Positions 1 through 8,013 of a stretch of 64,000 bases of DNA are shown here, piece by piece. Numbering within the stretch: position 1 is the first letter of the stretch; each line of letters starts with the position of its first letter. Source of the DNA: Pedobacter sp. WC2423 (lineage in GTDB: Bacteria; Bacteroidota; Bacteroidia; Sphingobacteriales; Sphingobacteriaceae); contig NZ_CP162005.1 in assembly GCF_040822065.1 (NCBI RefSeq), positions 930,001 through 994,000 of the forward strand, read 5' to 3'. The notes under the pieces were generated by a model. That model made no database searches. It saw nothing but the letters and a program-made list of their open reading frames with translations, and was not told the DNA's origin. A program made the translations under genes and the position numbers.

Positions 1-1
1 A

Positions 2-3000
2 TTAAATGTTGATGAAAAAGCAATTTTAATTGTAAGTTATATTGGCTACAAATCACAGCAGATACCAGCCCAGCAATCTGGGCCTTTAATTATTAAACTT
101 GAACTTCAACCCTCAGACCTTGAAGGTGTAGAAATTGTGAGTACAGGATACCAAACTTTACCAAAAGAACGTACAACTGGTTCATTTGAAAAGATAGACA
201 ATAATTTATTTAATCGCGTAACAGGAACCACTGTCACATCAAGATTACTTGGAACTGTTGCAGGGGTGTATTTTAATAATAGATCGGCAACATCTCCAAC
301 TGGTGATGCGATATCAATAAGGGGAATAAGTTCACTAAATAATAATACCATTCTTACCAGGCCGCTGGTAGTATTGGATAATATCCCTTATGAAGGAGAT
401 CTATCTAATTTGAACCCAAATGATGTTGAAAATATCACAATTCTTAAAGATGCTGCTGCTGCTTCTATCTGGGGAACACGAGCTGGTAATGGTGTAATCG
501 TAATAACTACAAAAAAAGGCGCATATGATAAACCTCTATCTATATCATTCAATGGAAATGTCACTATTTCAGAAAAGCCAGATTTATTTTACCTGCCTCA
601 AATAAGTAGTTCAGATGCCATTGATGTTGAGAGGTTTTTATTTGCCAATCAGTATTATGATAACAAATTAACAACCACCAGTCCTTATCCTCCATTTTTA
701 ACCCCCGTAGTTGAACTATTAGCAAAGCAACGTGAACTGCCTTTATCAGATACAGAAGGAAGAGCACTGATAGATAATCAGATTAATGCCTTTCGTCAGT
801 ATGATGTACGTAACGATTATCTAAAATATATGTATAGGGACGCTATAAACCAACAGTATTCACTTAACATAAATGGTGGTAGTAAACAAGTTACCTATAT
901 GTTATCTGCAGGGTATGACCGAAACTTAAATAGTTTAGTAACTTCTACTTATAATAGAACATCCTTCCGATCTAATGTCACTTTTAAACCAATTAAACAG
1001 CTTGATATTCAAACCAGTTTTTTATACACAAGAACAAAAGACGTAAATTCTGACGAGGCAGCTGCTGGCGCGACATCATATGATCCTGGATTGTTCTACC
1101 CTTATGCTCGTTTGGCTGACGGCTCCGGCAACCATCTCGCGCCTGGCATGATCTATAATCCGACTTATCTTGACAACTTAAGTAAGGATTCCCGACTGGT
1201 TGACTGGAGATTTAAGCCTTTGGATGATCTTCATAAAACTGTCTTTACTGGAAATTCACAGGATATCCTATTCAACCTTGGCGTTACATACAATTTAAAT
1301 TCAATACTGTCAGCAGACATCAAATATCAATATCAGCAAACTAATACAGATTCCAAAACATTGTACGACAAAGATTCCTACTATGTACGGAATCTGGTAA
1401 ACACCTATACTGATCCAATTACCTTTGAGCGGGCTATTCCTTCTGGTGCAATAAATATTCCAAGGGAATCAATATTTAAAGCCCAAACTATCCGTGCACA
1501 GGTCAATGGGCACAAAATCTGGAATAATAAACATGAACTTAATGCAATTGCTGGTGCCGAAGCTCGAAAAAATTATGGATTGACAACAATTCAAAATACA
1601 TTATATGGTTTTGATCCTAATACCAATTCTTTTTTAAATGTAGACTACAAGAACCCTGTCCAAACTTATTATGGAGGAACAGAATTAATACCTAACCAGC
1701 CATCAATAAATGATAATAACAATAGATTCACTTCTTTATTTTTCAACTCAGCATACACGTATAATAATCGTTATTCAATATCTGCAAGTGTTCGTAAAGA
1801 TGCTTCAAATGTGTTTGGAGATAATGCCAATAAACGAGGGTCTCCTTTATGGTCTGGAGGTGCAAGTTGGGATATATCTAAAGAGAACTTTTATAGATTT
1901 GAATTCATACCTAATTTGAAACTTAGGGGAACATATGGCTATAGCGGAAACGTTGTAACTGGAGTTCCTGCGTATGCAGTTGTCACTTATCCTGGCAGTA
2001 ATTCTATAACAGGACTTCCTTATGCACAGACTACTAATCCCCCTAATCCAGATTTAAGATGGGAAAAGGTCGGAATGTTAAATATAGGATTAGATTTTAG
2101 TATGAAGAATAACCGGCTTACAGGAAGTATTGAGTATTTTGATAAGCGCTCAAAAGATCTGGTCACTAACGCACCAATTGATCTTACCAAGGGATCATAT
2201 ACACAAACTTTAAATTCTGCTAACCTGCATGGAAAAGGAATTGATATAACTTTAAATTCTTTGAACATGAATATGTCCGATTTTCAATGGAGGAGCACTT
2301 TAATATTTAATTATAGCAGAACAATAGTGACCCGTTATTTATTAAAGGAAAATACTGCTCTGGATTACATTGGTCGGTCAAATTTTCTCAATCCAATTGA
2401 GGGAAAGGATGCGTATGCTGTTCTTGCATATAATTGGGCTGGCCTTGATTCTTCCAATGGAGAGCCTCAAGGTTATCTTAATGGCGAAGTGAGTAAAGAT
2501 TATTCAAACTTATTGAATGCTAAAATAGAGGATCTTCGGTATTTTGGCTCTGCCACGCCAGTTTATTATGGAGCGTTTCGTAATACATTTTCCTTTAAAG
2601 GAATAGAAGTGTCAGCTAATATCCTTTATAAATTTGATTATTATTTTAAAAGACCCGGGATAAACTACAATAATCTTTATGCCATAGGTATGGGTAATGA
2701 AGAATATTCACGAAGATGGCAAAAACAAGGAGATGAAAAAATCACAGATATACCTGCTATGATCTATCCTCCAAACTCTGAACGTGATGATTTTTATAAT
2801 GGCTCTGCGGCTACTGTAGAAAAGGCTGACCATATTCGCCTGCAAGATATTACAGTTGCTTATCTGCTCCAAAATAGGATACCAGGTCTGAAATCTGTCA
2901 GACTTTATGCAAATGTGAATAATGTTGGAATTCTATGGAGGGCTAATAAAAAAGGTATTGATCCAGATATCATCAGTGGCTACCGTTCTCCACGTACATT

Positions 3001-3028
3001 TTCAATGGGACTAACAGCGAATTTTTAA
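2..3028 (+). CDS. SusC/RagA family TonB-linked outer membrane protein (5' end outside window)
   Basis: This is a TonB-dependent outer-membrane channel that, with its SusD partner, imports oligomers such as glycans or peptides. The reading frame is open from base 2, so the true start lies upstream; a GTG at 137 is internal. The first visible residues are the end of the carboxypeptidase-like beta domain (VSYIGY), followed by a plug domain with ISIRGISSL, PLVVLDNIPYEG and the stretch NPNDVENITILKDAAAASIWG, which is diagnostic of SusC plugs. The rest is beta-barrel and ends in an aromatic residue (GLTANF), as outer-membrane barrels do. The susD gene follows 18 bp downstream. The substrate cannot be read from the sequence. 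Confidence 0.95.
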   Translation, partial: LNVDEKAILIVSYIGYKSQQIPAQQSGPLIIKLELQPSDLEGVEIVSTGYQTLPKERTTGSFEKIDNNLFNRVTGTTVTSRLLGTVAGVYFNNRSATSPTGDAISIRGISSLNNNTILTRPLVVLDNIPYEGDLSNLNPNDVENITILKDAAAASIWGTRAGNGVIVITTKKGAYDKPLSISFNGNVTISEKPDLFYLPQISSSDAIDVERFLFANQYYDNKLTTTSPYPPFLTPVVELLAKQRELPLSDTEGRALIDNQINAFRQYDVRNDYLKYMYRDAINQQYSLNINGGSKQVTYMLSAGYDRNLNSLVTSTYNRTSFRSNVTFKPIKQLDIQTSFLYTRTKDVNSDEAAAGATSYDPGLFYPYARLADGSGNHLAPGMIYNPTYLDNLSKDSRLVDWRFKPLDDLHKTVFTGNSQDILFNLGVTYNLNSILSADIKYQYQQTNTDSKTLYDKDSYYVRNLVNTYTDPITFERAIPSGAINIPRESIFKAQTIRAQVNGHKIWNNKHELNAIAGAEARKNYGLTTIQNTLYGFDPNTNSFLNVDYKNPVQTYYGGTELIPNQPSINDNNNRFTSLFFNSAYTYNNRYSISASVRKDASNVFGDNANKRGSPLWSGGASWDISKENFYRFEFIPNLKLRGTYGYSGNVVTGVPAYAVVTYPGSNSITGLPYAQTTNPPNPDLRWEKVGMLNIGLDFSMKNNRLTGSIEYFDKRSKDLVTNAPIDLTKGSYTQTLNSANLHGKGIDITLNSLNMNMSDFQWRSTLIFNYSRTIVTRYLLKENTALDYIGRSNFLNPIEGKDAYAVLAYNWAGLDSSNGEPQGYLNGEVSKDYSNLLNAKIEDLRYFGSATPVYYGAFRNTFSFKGIEVSANILYKFDYYFKRPGINYNNLYAIGMGNEEYSRRWQKQGDEKITDIPAMIYPPNSERDDFYNGSAATVEKADHIRLQDITVAYLLQNRIPGLKSVRLYANVNNVGILWRANKKGIDPDIISGYRSPRTFSMGLTANF

Positions 3029-3046
3029 TTTTTAGTAAAACTAATT

Positions 3047-4414
3047 ATGAATCGGAAAAACATATTTTTAACACTCTTCATTTTAATCTGTGTATGCTCT
3101 ATTTCCTGTAAAAAGGATTTTCTGGATGTTAGGCCAAACAGTAAAGAAGTGAAGTTTTCTGCTGCTGATTGCCAGGCTTTATTAGATAATTTTGATGTAA
3201 TGAATGCCCTCTATCCTATAGATGGTGAGTTATCATCAGATAATTATTACCTGCTGACTTCTACATATAACGGACTTTTTGATCAGGCAGACAAAGATAT
3301 ACACAGATGGGCTTCTGATGCTAGAAGGAATGGCGCTAACAGCAGTTGGATTGCACCTTATACCGTTGTATATAATGCGAACCTGGTAATAAAGGTACTT
3401 CAAGATGACCCGGGTAATCTCAACCAGATAACAATAAATACTTTAAGGGGATCTGCATTGTTTTTTCGGGCACACGCTTTTTTTCAAGTAGCCCAGTTGT
3501 ATGCAAAACCTTACGATCAAAATTCTACTAATTCAGATCCTGGAATTCCTGTACGGACAGAACCAGATTTAGAAGTTGAATCTGAGAGAGGAACTGTAAA
3601 GCAAACCTATGACCGGATCATACAGGACTTTAAAGAGGCAATCACCTTATTACCTTTAACAAGTAGCATTAAGTCACGTCCAAACAGGGTAGCGGCATTT
3701 GCTGCGCTCGCAAGAACATTTCTGGCTATGGAAGATTACAATAATGCTGGTATATATGCAGACTCCTGCTTAAAATACCATAAGACCTTACTAGACTATA
3801 ATTCTATCAGCAGAACTTCTCTTACACCTTTTACCAGATTTAATGATGAAGTGATATTTCATAGTACCACGAATGCAGCTGGCCCTGTGCGCCCGTCAAT
3901 AGCACTAATAGATACCTTGCTTTATAGGTCTTATAACGACCATGATCTGCGAAAGGAAATTTTTTTTAACCCTGTCGCTGCCGGGCAAAGATTTACCGGA
4001 AATTATAACCCGGTTACTATTGCCGCATTTTTTAATGGATTTGCTACGGATGAGGTATACCTTATACGTGCAGAATGTTATGCCCGAAATGGAAAAATAG
4101 ATCTGGCTATGGCAGATCTCAATACATTAATGAAAACAAGGTGGGATGATAATGTTGTTTATCCTACGATTGGGGCTACTACTGTAGATGAAGCATTAAG
4201 TAAAGTGATTGAAGAGAGAAGAAAGGAACTTTTATTCAGAGGGCTAAGATGGTCTGATCTAAGGAGATTAAATAAGGATACTAAATTTCAAAAAACACTA
4301 TATCGCAATCTTGATGGGACAACCTATTCACTTCCGCCAAATGATAAACGTTATGTATTACTAATTGATCAGCAAGTTATCAATAATTCAAATCTCCAAC
4401 AAAATCCCAGATGA
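3047..4414 (+). CDS. SusD/RagB family nutrient-binding outer membrane lipoprotein
   Basis: This is the surface lipoprotein that caps the SusC channel and binds its substrate. A lipoprotein signal peptide is clear: a charged start (MNRKN), a hydrophobic run and a lipobox cysteine at residue 21 (SISC-KKDFLD). The DFLDVRPN motif right after the cysteine is typical of SusD mature ends. The helical N-terminal domain has RGSALFFRAHAFFQ, and the C-terminal SusD region has VYLIRAECYARNG and ERRKELLFRGLRWSDLRRL. At 455 residues it has normal length. Its stop overlaps the start of the thioredoxin-like gene (ATGA), so the genes are translationally coupled. Confidence 0.95.
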   Translation: MNRKNIFLTLFILICVCSISCKKDFLDVRPNSKEVKFSAADCQALLDNFDVMNALYPIDGELSSDNYYLLTSTYNGLFDQADKDIHRWASDARRNGANSSWIAPYTVVYNANLVIKVLQDDPGNLNQITINTLRGSALFFRAHAFFQVAQLYAKPYDQNSTNSDPGIPVRTEPDLEVESERGTVKQTYDRIIQDFKEAITLLPLTSSIKSRPNRVAAFAALARTFLAMEDYNNAGIYADSCLKYHKTLLDYNSISRTSLTPFTRFNDEVIFHSTTNAAGPVRPSIALIDTLLYRSYNDHDLRKEIFFNPVAAGQRFTGNYNPVTIAAFFNGFATDEVYLIRAECYARNGKIDLAMADLNTLMKTRWDDNVVYPTIGATTVDEALSKVIEERRKELLFRGLRWSDLRRLNKDTKFQKTLYRNLDGTTYSLPPNDKRYVLLIDQQVINNSNLQQNPR

Positions 4415-5766
4415 AATTAAAACTAAAAAATCTTCCTTTCTTTGGCTGGGTAAGTATGATGATTGCAGTTATTTTATCTACCCATTTGGTGTTGAATGCT
4501 AATCCAATCCACAGTGATAATCTTCAAGTAAGTACCTTTACTGATACAATAAAGAGTTTGAATGTCGGAGATGTTGTACCGGACATTATTATTAAAAAGA
4601 TAGTTAATGATAAACAGCGAAGCACACATCTGTCAGATTACAAAGATGTATTATTGATTCTGGATTTTTGGACAACAGGCTGTACCGCCTGCATTGCTGA
4701 ATTTCCTAAAATGGATTCTTTACAAAAAGTATTTGGCGATCAGATTAAAATACTTGCGGTTACTTATGAAGCTGAAAGCCATATTAATTCATTTTTTAAA
4801 AATAATAAATATGCAAAAACAACGATGCTACCGTCTGTGGTAGAAGATAATGTATTAAAAAAATGGTTTAAACATTGGGCAATACCCCACGAAGCTTGGA
4901 TTTACAGAGGAAAAGTCATTGCACTTACCGGGGGTGAATATGTTACGGCAAAAAATATCCAATATGTACTGGATGGGAATTTACCTGAATGGCCTGTTAA
5001 AGATGATTTTAAGCAACTTGATGACAGCAAACCCCTGATCAGTAAAGGGGGATTCGGTCAAACTGTGAGTTATACTGTTATAACACCACTTAGAGAAGGT
5101 GTGCACGACAAAAAAATCATAAGCAGTTTGGATTCCAATACTAAAACCCGCAGAAATTATTTTTTGAATTTGGGTATATTATCAGCTTATAAAGCTTTAT
5201 GGAGCTATTTGGTTCAAATTCCTTTATCAAGTGGGAGTCGCAACCGGCTTATTTTAAACGTAAAGGACAAATCTAAGTACATTTATGATCGGGCGTTAGG
5301 TACTAAAGAGGAATGGAACAGAAAAAATCAATTTTGTTATGAGTCTATTACTCCAGATAGAGTTGGTGATGATAAAAAACAATATGAGTTGATGATTGCT
5401 GATCTGAATCGCTTATTTGGATTAGATGCACGGTGGGAAAAACGATTAATGAAATGTCTTGTGTTGACCAGAACATCTTCCGCTGACAAAATTAAATCAA
5501 AAGGCGGAGAAACTATTTTATCTTTTGATAAATCGGTTAAAGAGTTCAAAAACACCCCATTTGATAATTTGGTCTATAAGTTAAACGATTATGAAAATAA
5601 TCCACCAATAATTAATGAAACCGGATATGAAGACCCTGTAGATATTGAGCTTAAGATAGATTCCTGGACTGATATAAAAACCATAAAGAAAGTACTTCGG
5701 CAATACGGTCTTGATTTTAAAGAAGAAGAACGTGAGCTTGATGTGTTTGTATTGACCGAAAAATAG
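4411..5766 (+). CDS. TlpA-like thioredoxin-fold protein of the SusCD operon
   Basis: This is a periplasmic thiol-disulfide protein of the TlpA/AhpC-TSA type. An N-terminal hydrophobic segment (residues 10-30) is a signal peptide or anchor. The redoxin domain follows, with the active site in FWTTGCTACIAEFP, Cys91 and Cys94, and the expected cis-proline region near AIPHEAW. About 220 further residues after the redoxin domain match no domain I recognise. The start overlaps the susD stop by 4 bp, so SusC, SusD and this protein are one operon. Such SusCD-TlpA sets are repeated many times in Pedobacter-type genomes; the redox substrate is unknown. An intrinsic terminator lies 84 bp downstream. Confidence 0.88.
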   Translation: MKLKLKNLPFFGWVSMMIAVILSTHLVLNANPIHSDNLQVSTFTDTIKSLNVGDVVPDIIIKKIVNDKQRSTHLSDYKDVLLILDFWTTGCTACIAEFPKMDSLQKVFGDQIKILAVTYEAESHINSFFKNNKYAKTTMLPSVVEDNVLKKWFKHWAIPHEAWIYRGKVIALTGGEYVTAKNIQYVLDGNLPEWPVKDDFKQLDDSKPLISKGGFGQTVSYTVITPLREGVHDKKIISSLDSNTKTRRNYFLNLGILSAYKALWSYLVQIPLSSGSRNRLILNVKDKSKYIYDRALGTKEEWNRKNQFCYESITPDRVGDDKKQYELMIADLNRLFGLDARWEKRLMKCLVLTRTSSADKIKSKGGETILSFDKSVKEFKNTPFDNLVYKLNDYENNPPIINETGYEDPVDIELKIDSWTDIKTIKKVLRQYGLDFKEEERELDVFVLTEK

Positions 5767-5849
5767 TCTATTGAATGGAAAATGATTTATTGTAATGCAC
5801 AGTTATGATATTCATTTTCAAAATGGTATATATTTAATTTGGGAACTTT

Positions 5850-5884
5850 TAAAAGTCTGGATTCTCATGATGGCCAGACTTTTA
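5850..5884 (+). terminator. Intrinsic terminator of the SusC-SusD-TlpA operon
   Basis: A perfect 11-bp stem (TAAAAGTCTGG with CCAGACTTTTA, arms 5850-5860 and 5874-5884) has a 13-nt loop. The T-rich end of the second arm serves as the U tract. The A-rich start of the first arm could let it act on the opposite strand too, where the mini-protein genes run towards it. Confidence 0.7.
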
Positions 5885-5906
5885 TGTTAATTCGGCTTTA
5901 AATATT

Positions 5907-6128
5907 TTATACATATTTAAGCTGAGTCACATCAGGCGTAATTATACCATTTAAAGCATTTGTAATTGCATTTTGAATATCTCCTGTTATAATTGGTTTC
6001 GCATGGGCATCACTATTTGCAAAAATTGCACATAGTGTTTCACCACCTATGCAACCAGGATTATTGTTAATTATATAGTTAGATGCTACATAAGGGTCTC
6101 CATTTGCATTTAATTTAAACCAATTCAT
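5907..6128 (-). CDS. Two-cysteine mini-protein A, no signal peptide (paralogue of the next gene)
   Basis: This encodes 73 residues that begin MNWFKLN. I do not recognise an experimentally described family. The layout is an N-terminal WFKLN, then a NNNPGC-IGGETLC segment with Cys26 and Cys33, and a helical-looking tail with KPIIT, ITNALNGIITP and TQLK. It resembles the mature part of small Bacteroidetes secreted proteins that carry a signal peptide before a similar Cys-x6-Cys segment, but here no signal is present. I chose this ATG because the paralogue at 6205-6429 starts with the same seven residues. An in-frame extension further upstream would have to be translated through a terminator hairpin. 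The gene is convergent with the SusCD-TlpA operon. Confidence 0.7.
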   Translation of the reverse strand: MNWFKLNANGDPYVASNYIINNNPGCIGGETLCAIFANSDAHAKPIITGDIQNAITNALNGIITPDVTQLKYV

Positions 6129-6165
6129 AATTTTAAGTTTTAAATATTTTATCAAAATTAAAATA

Positions 6166-6199
6166 AGCCAAGTGGTCCTTATCAAATTACCACTTGGCT
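6166..6199 (-). terminator. Hairpin terminator between the twin mini-protein genes
   Basis: This is a perfect 11-bp inverted repeat (AGCCAAGTGGT with ACCACTTGGCT, arms 6166-6176 and 6189-6199). It starts 5 bp after the stop of the upstream mini-protein gene and is followed on the minus strand by a T-rich stretch (TATTTTAATTTTG). It should end or attenuate transcription before the second copy, so the second copy may be expressed by read-through or have its own promoter. Confidence 0.7.
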
Positions 6200-6204
6200 A
6201 AAGA

Positions 6205-6429
6205 CTAAGCAGCTTTCAGCTGAGTCACATTTGGTGTAATTATGCCATTTAAAGCGTTAGTGATGGCTGTTTGAATTTGCCCAGTTATAATAGGCTTGTT
6301 ATTTGCATCAGTTTGCGCATTGATAGAACATAAAGTTTCTGATCCAACACAGCCCGGATTATTGTTGAGCGTATAATTAGCTGGAAGATAAGGATTAGTA
6401 GCACCTGTATTTAATTTAAACCAGTTCAT
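6205..6429 (-). CDS. Two-cysteine mini-protein B, no signal peptide (paralogue of the previous gene)
   Basis: This encodes 74 residues that are clearly homologous over their full length to the 73-residue protein at 5907-6128. Both share MNWFKLN, NNNPGC, ETLC, KPIITG, ITNALNGIITP and VTQLK. Its cysteines are Cys27 and Cys34. It has no signal peptide, no membrane segment and no double-glycine leader. A 7-bp stem (arms 6437-6443 and 6449-6455, CACTTTT with AAAAGTG) sits 7 nt before the start codon and could hold the translation start in a structured leader. The function is unknown. The pair looks like a recent tandem duplication. Confidence 0.72.
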   Translation of the reverse strand: MNWFKLNTGATNPYLPANYTLNNNPGCVGSETLCSINAQTDANNKPIITGQIQTAITNALNGIITPNVTQLKAA

Positions 6430-6735
6430 AATATTTCACTTTTAATATAAAAGTGTAAACTCTAATTCATTAACTGCCTACTCTTTTCAAGGTTTTCAGC
6501 TAGCCCTTTGCCTACTATGTTAAGGATATTCAGCATTTTCCTTTTTACTAACTGCCATGCAAACTGCATGTTTAATTTGCTTTTCAAAAGGTTGTATCAT
6601 CAGATAATGTAATACTAATATCGAAAGATTTTATTTCGAATAAAAGGGTCAAGTGGCTCAAATTCAGTTTTTTATATTTTTTTGATATTGTTTAAGGATA
6701 AGAGATATCAATTGATTATCTCTTATCCTTAGTAA
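6430..6735. other. Gene-free stretch with inverted repeats
   Basis: No gene is seen here. It holds the leader of the mini-protein genes, a short inverted repeat (CATGCA-AAC-TGCATG, 6556-6570) and a near-perfect 39-bp palindrome (arms 6693-6705 and 6719-6731, TAAGGATAAGAGA with its complement, around ATCAATTGAT). No clear TAnnTTTG promoter is seen on the minus strand. Confidence 0.6.
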
Positions 6736-7203
6736 TAGTGGGAGTTTCGCCAAAACTGACCCCTTCATTCCGCAATTAAACTGACGCTTCATTCCGCTCC
6801 AAATTGACCTCCTCATTTCGGTGGAAAGTGACCCCTTTTAGCCTTTAGGCCGCTTTTTTTGATTATCAATTACTCTATTAATCTTGAAATTTTGAGGCTA
6901 AATAACGGCCTCTGGGCTTTGATGTGCCCCAATGGTAGGGTGTTAGTCCACATCGATAGTCGAATCGTTTATAACGGCTTATTTGTGGGGTTTGTGAAAA
7001 TTGTGGTAGTACGGTCTATTTTAGAACATCTGGTTTGTTGCAAAAAGGCGGGTGAAGGGAAAATAGCCAGGTCTGAGCTGCTTTTTGTCGAGTGCCAGAT
7101 CGGGTCGGCGAGAATTTATTATCTTTGGTAGTACCTAGTGGGGCGTTCGCTACCACGCTCGGCAGCTAATTCGGGGGTCAGTTTGACCCGGAACAGCTGG
7201 GGC
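6736..7203. mobile_element. IS21-like element remnant (ends only, no transposase)
   Basis: The left part holds four tandem blocks of about 24 bp at 6753, 6778, 6801 and 6824. They share the form AAACTGACCCCTTCATTCCG with drift (AAACTGACGC, AAATTGACCTCC, AAAGTGACCCC). The right part holds the block in reverse orientation (GGGGGTCAGTTT, about 7173-7184). Such multiple GTCAnnTT-type blocks near both ends are a hallmark of Bacteroidetes IS21 elements. The istA and istB genes are absent. The 90-codon open frame between the blocks (6859-7131) resembles no protein I know and is not called. The remnant directly abuts a truncated traN, so it, or a deletion it caused, probably removed the traN start. 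Confidence 0.5.
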
Positions 7204-7972
7204 ACTTTCGCTGAAATACGCAAATATGCAGCCAAATTATGTTGCTGTAAATGAAAACATGGCTGTTAACTTAATTTTTCCTTTTCCTGTTAAACGGGCA
7301 CAATGGGTAAGCACCGCAATCTCTGTTCAGCAGTTTAAGGGTGTTGACAATATATTACTCCTTAAAGCCAACAAGAAAGATTTTCCATTAACAAATGTAT
7401 CAGTGGTTACTACAGATGGTCAGTTTTACTCCTTTGTAATTGGGTATTCGAATGAATTAATTGTAATCAATCATAAATATCAGGTTACATCTGGGAGGCC
7501 CATAATCACGTTTTCGGGTGAAAATAGCTTAAATGAAGCCAGCGTTCAAAAGAATTCAGAGAAGGTTTCCATAAGTAAGGGCGAATCTATTAAGATTAAG
7601 GAACGGAAGTATGGGCTCCAGTTTGGGCTTGATGGGATTTTTGTTCAGGGTAATCTAATGTATTATAAGCTGCACATTAAAAACACGACTAACGTCCAGT
7701 ATGATATTGATCAGTTACGCTTCTTTGTAAGGGACGAAAAGAGATCAAAGCGCACTGCAATCCAGGAGCAGGAAATGATGCCATTATATATTAATAATTC
7801 TAATAAGACCATACAAGGGAACTCTGAACAGGATTACGTCTATGTAATTAAAAAATTGACTATTCCTGAGAAGAAATATTTAACGATTCAGCTAGTGGAG
7901 AAAGGAGGGGGCAGGCATTTGGAATTAAATGTTTCCAATAAAAAGATAATCCAAGCAAAATCGCTCCATTAA
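7187..7972 (+). pseudogene. traN: Conjugative transposon protein TraN (DUF4138), 5'-truncated
   Basis: TraN is a periplasmic or outer-membrane part of the Bacteroidetes conjugative-transposon mating apparatus. The match covers the mature protein: an early NLIFPFPVKRAQWV, the block FPLTNVSVVTTDGQFYSFVI, then YGLQFGLDGIFVQGNLMYYKL, NTTNVQYDIDQLRFFV, KRTAIQEQEM and the C-terminal KGGGRHLEL. The family normally begins with a signal peptide before the first block. Here the frame opens at 7187 inside the IS21-like end, and the first ATG is at 7226, so the export signal is missing. The neighbouring traO, traP, traQ and upstream tra genes are also absent. It is therefore a relic of a conjugative element and is unlikely to work. 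Confidence 0.8.
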
Positions 7973-8013
7973 GTAGCACCTAAAATAATTTTTAACAATA
8001 AAACTAATTTATT

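Noticed and set aside
5040..5062. A left attachment site matching the tRNA-Ser 3' end (GGGGGATTCG)
   Set aside because: The match is short, lies within the TlpA-like coding region and has no further similarity to the tRNA.
6859..7131. A 90-codon open frame inside the IS21-like remnant
   Set aside because: Its composition resembles no protein family, it has no ribosome site and it lies between element ends. It is probably chance.
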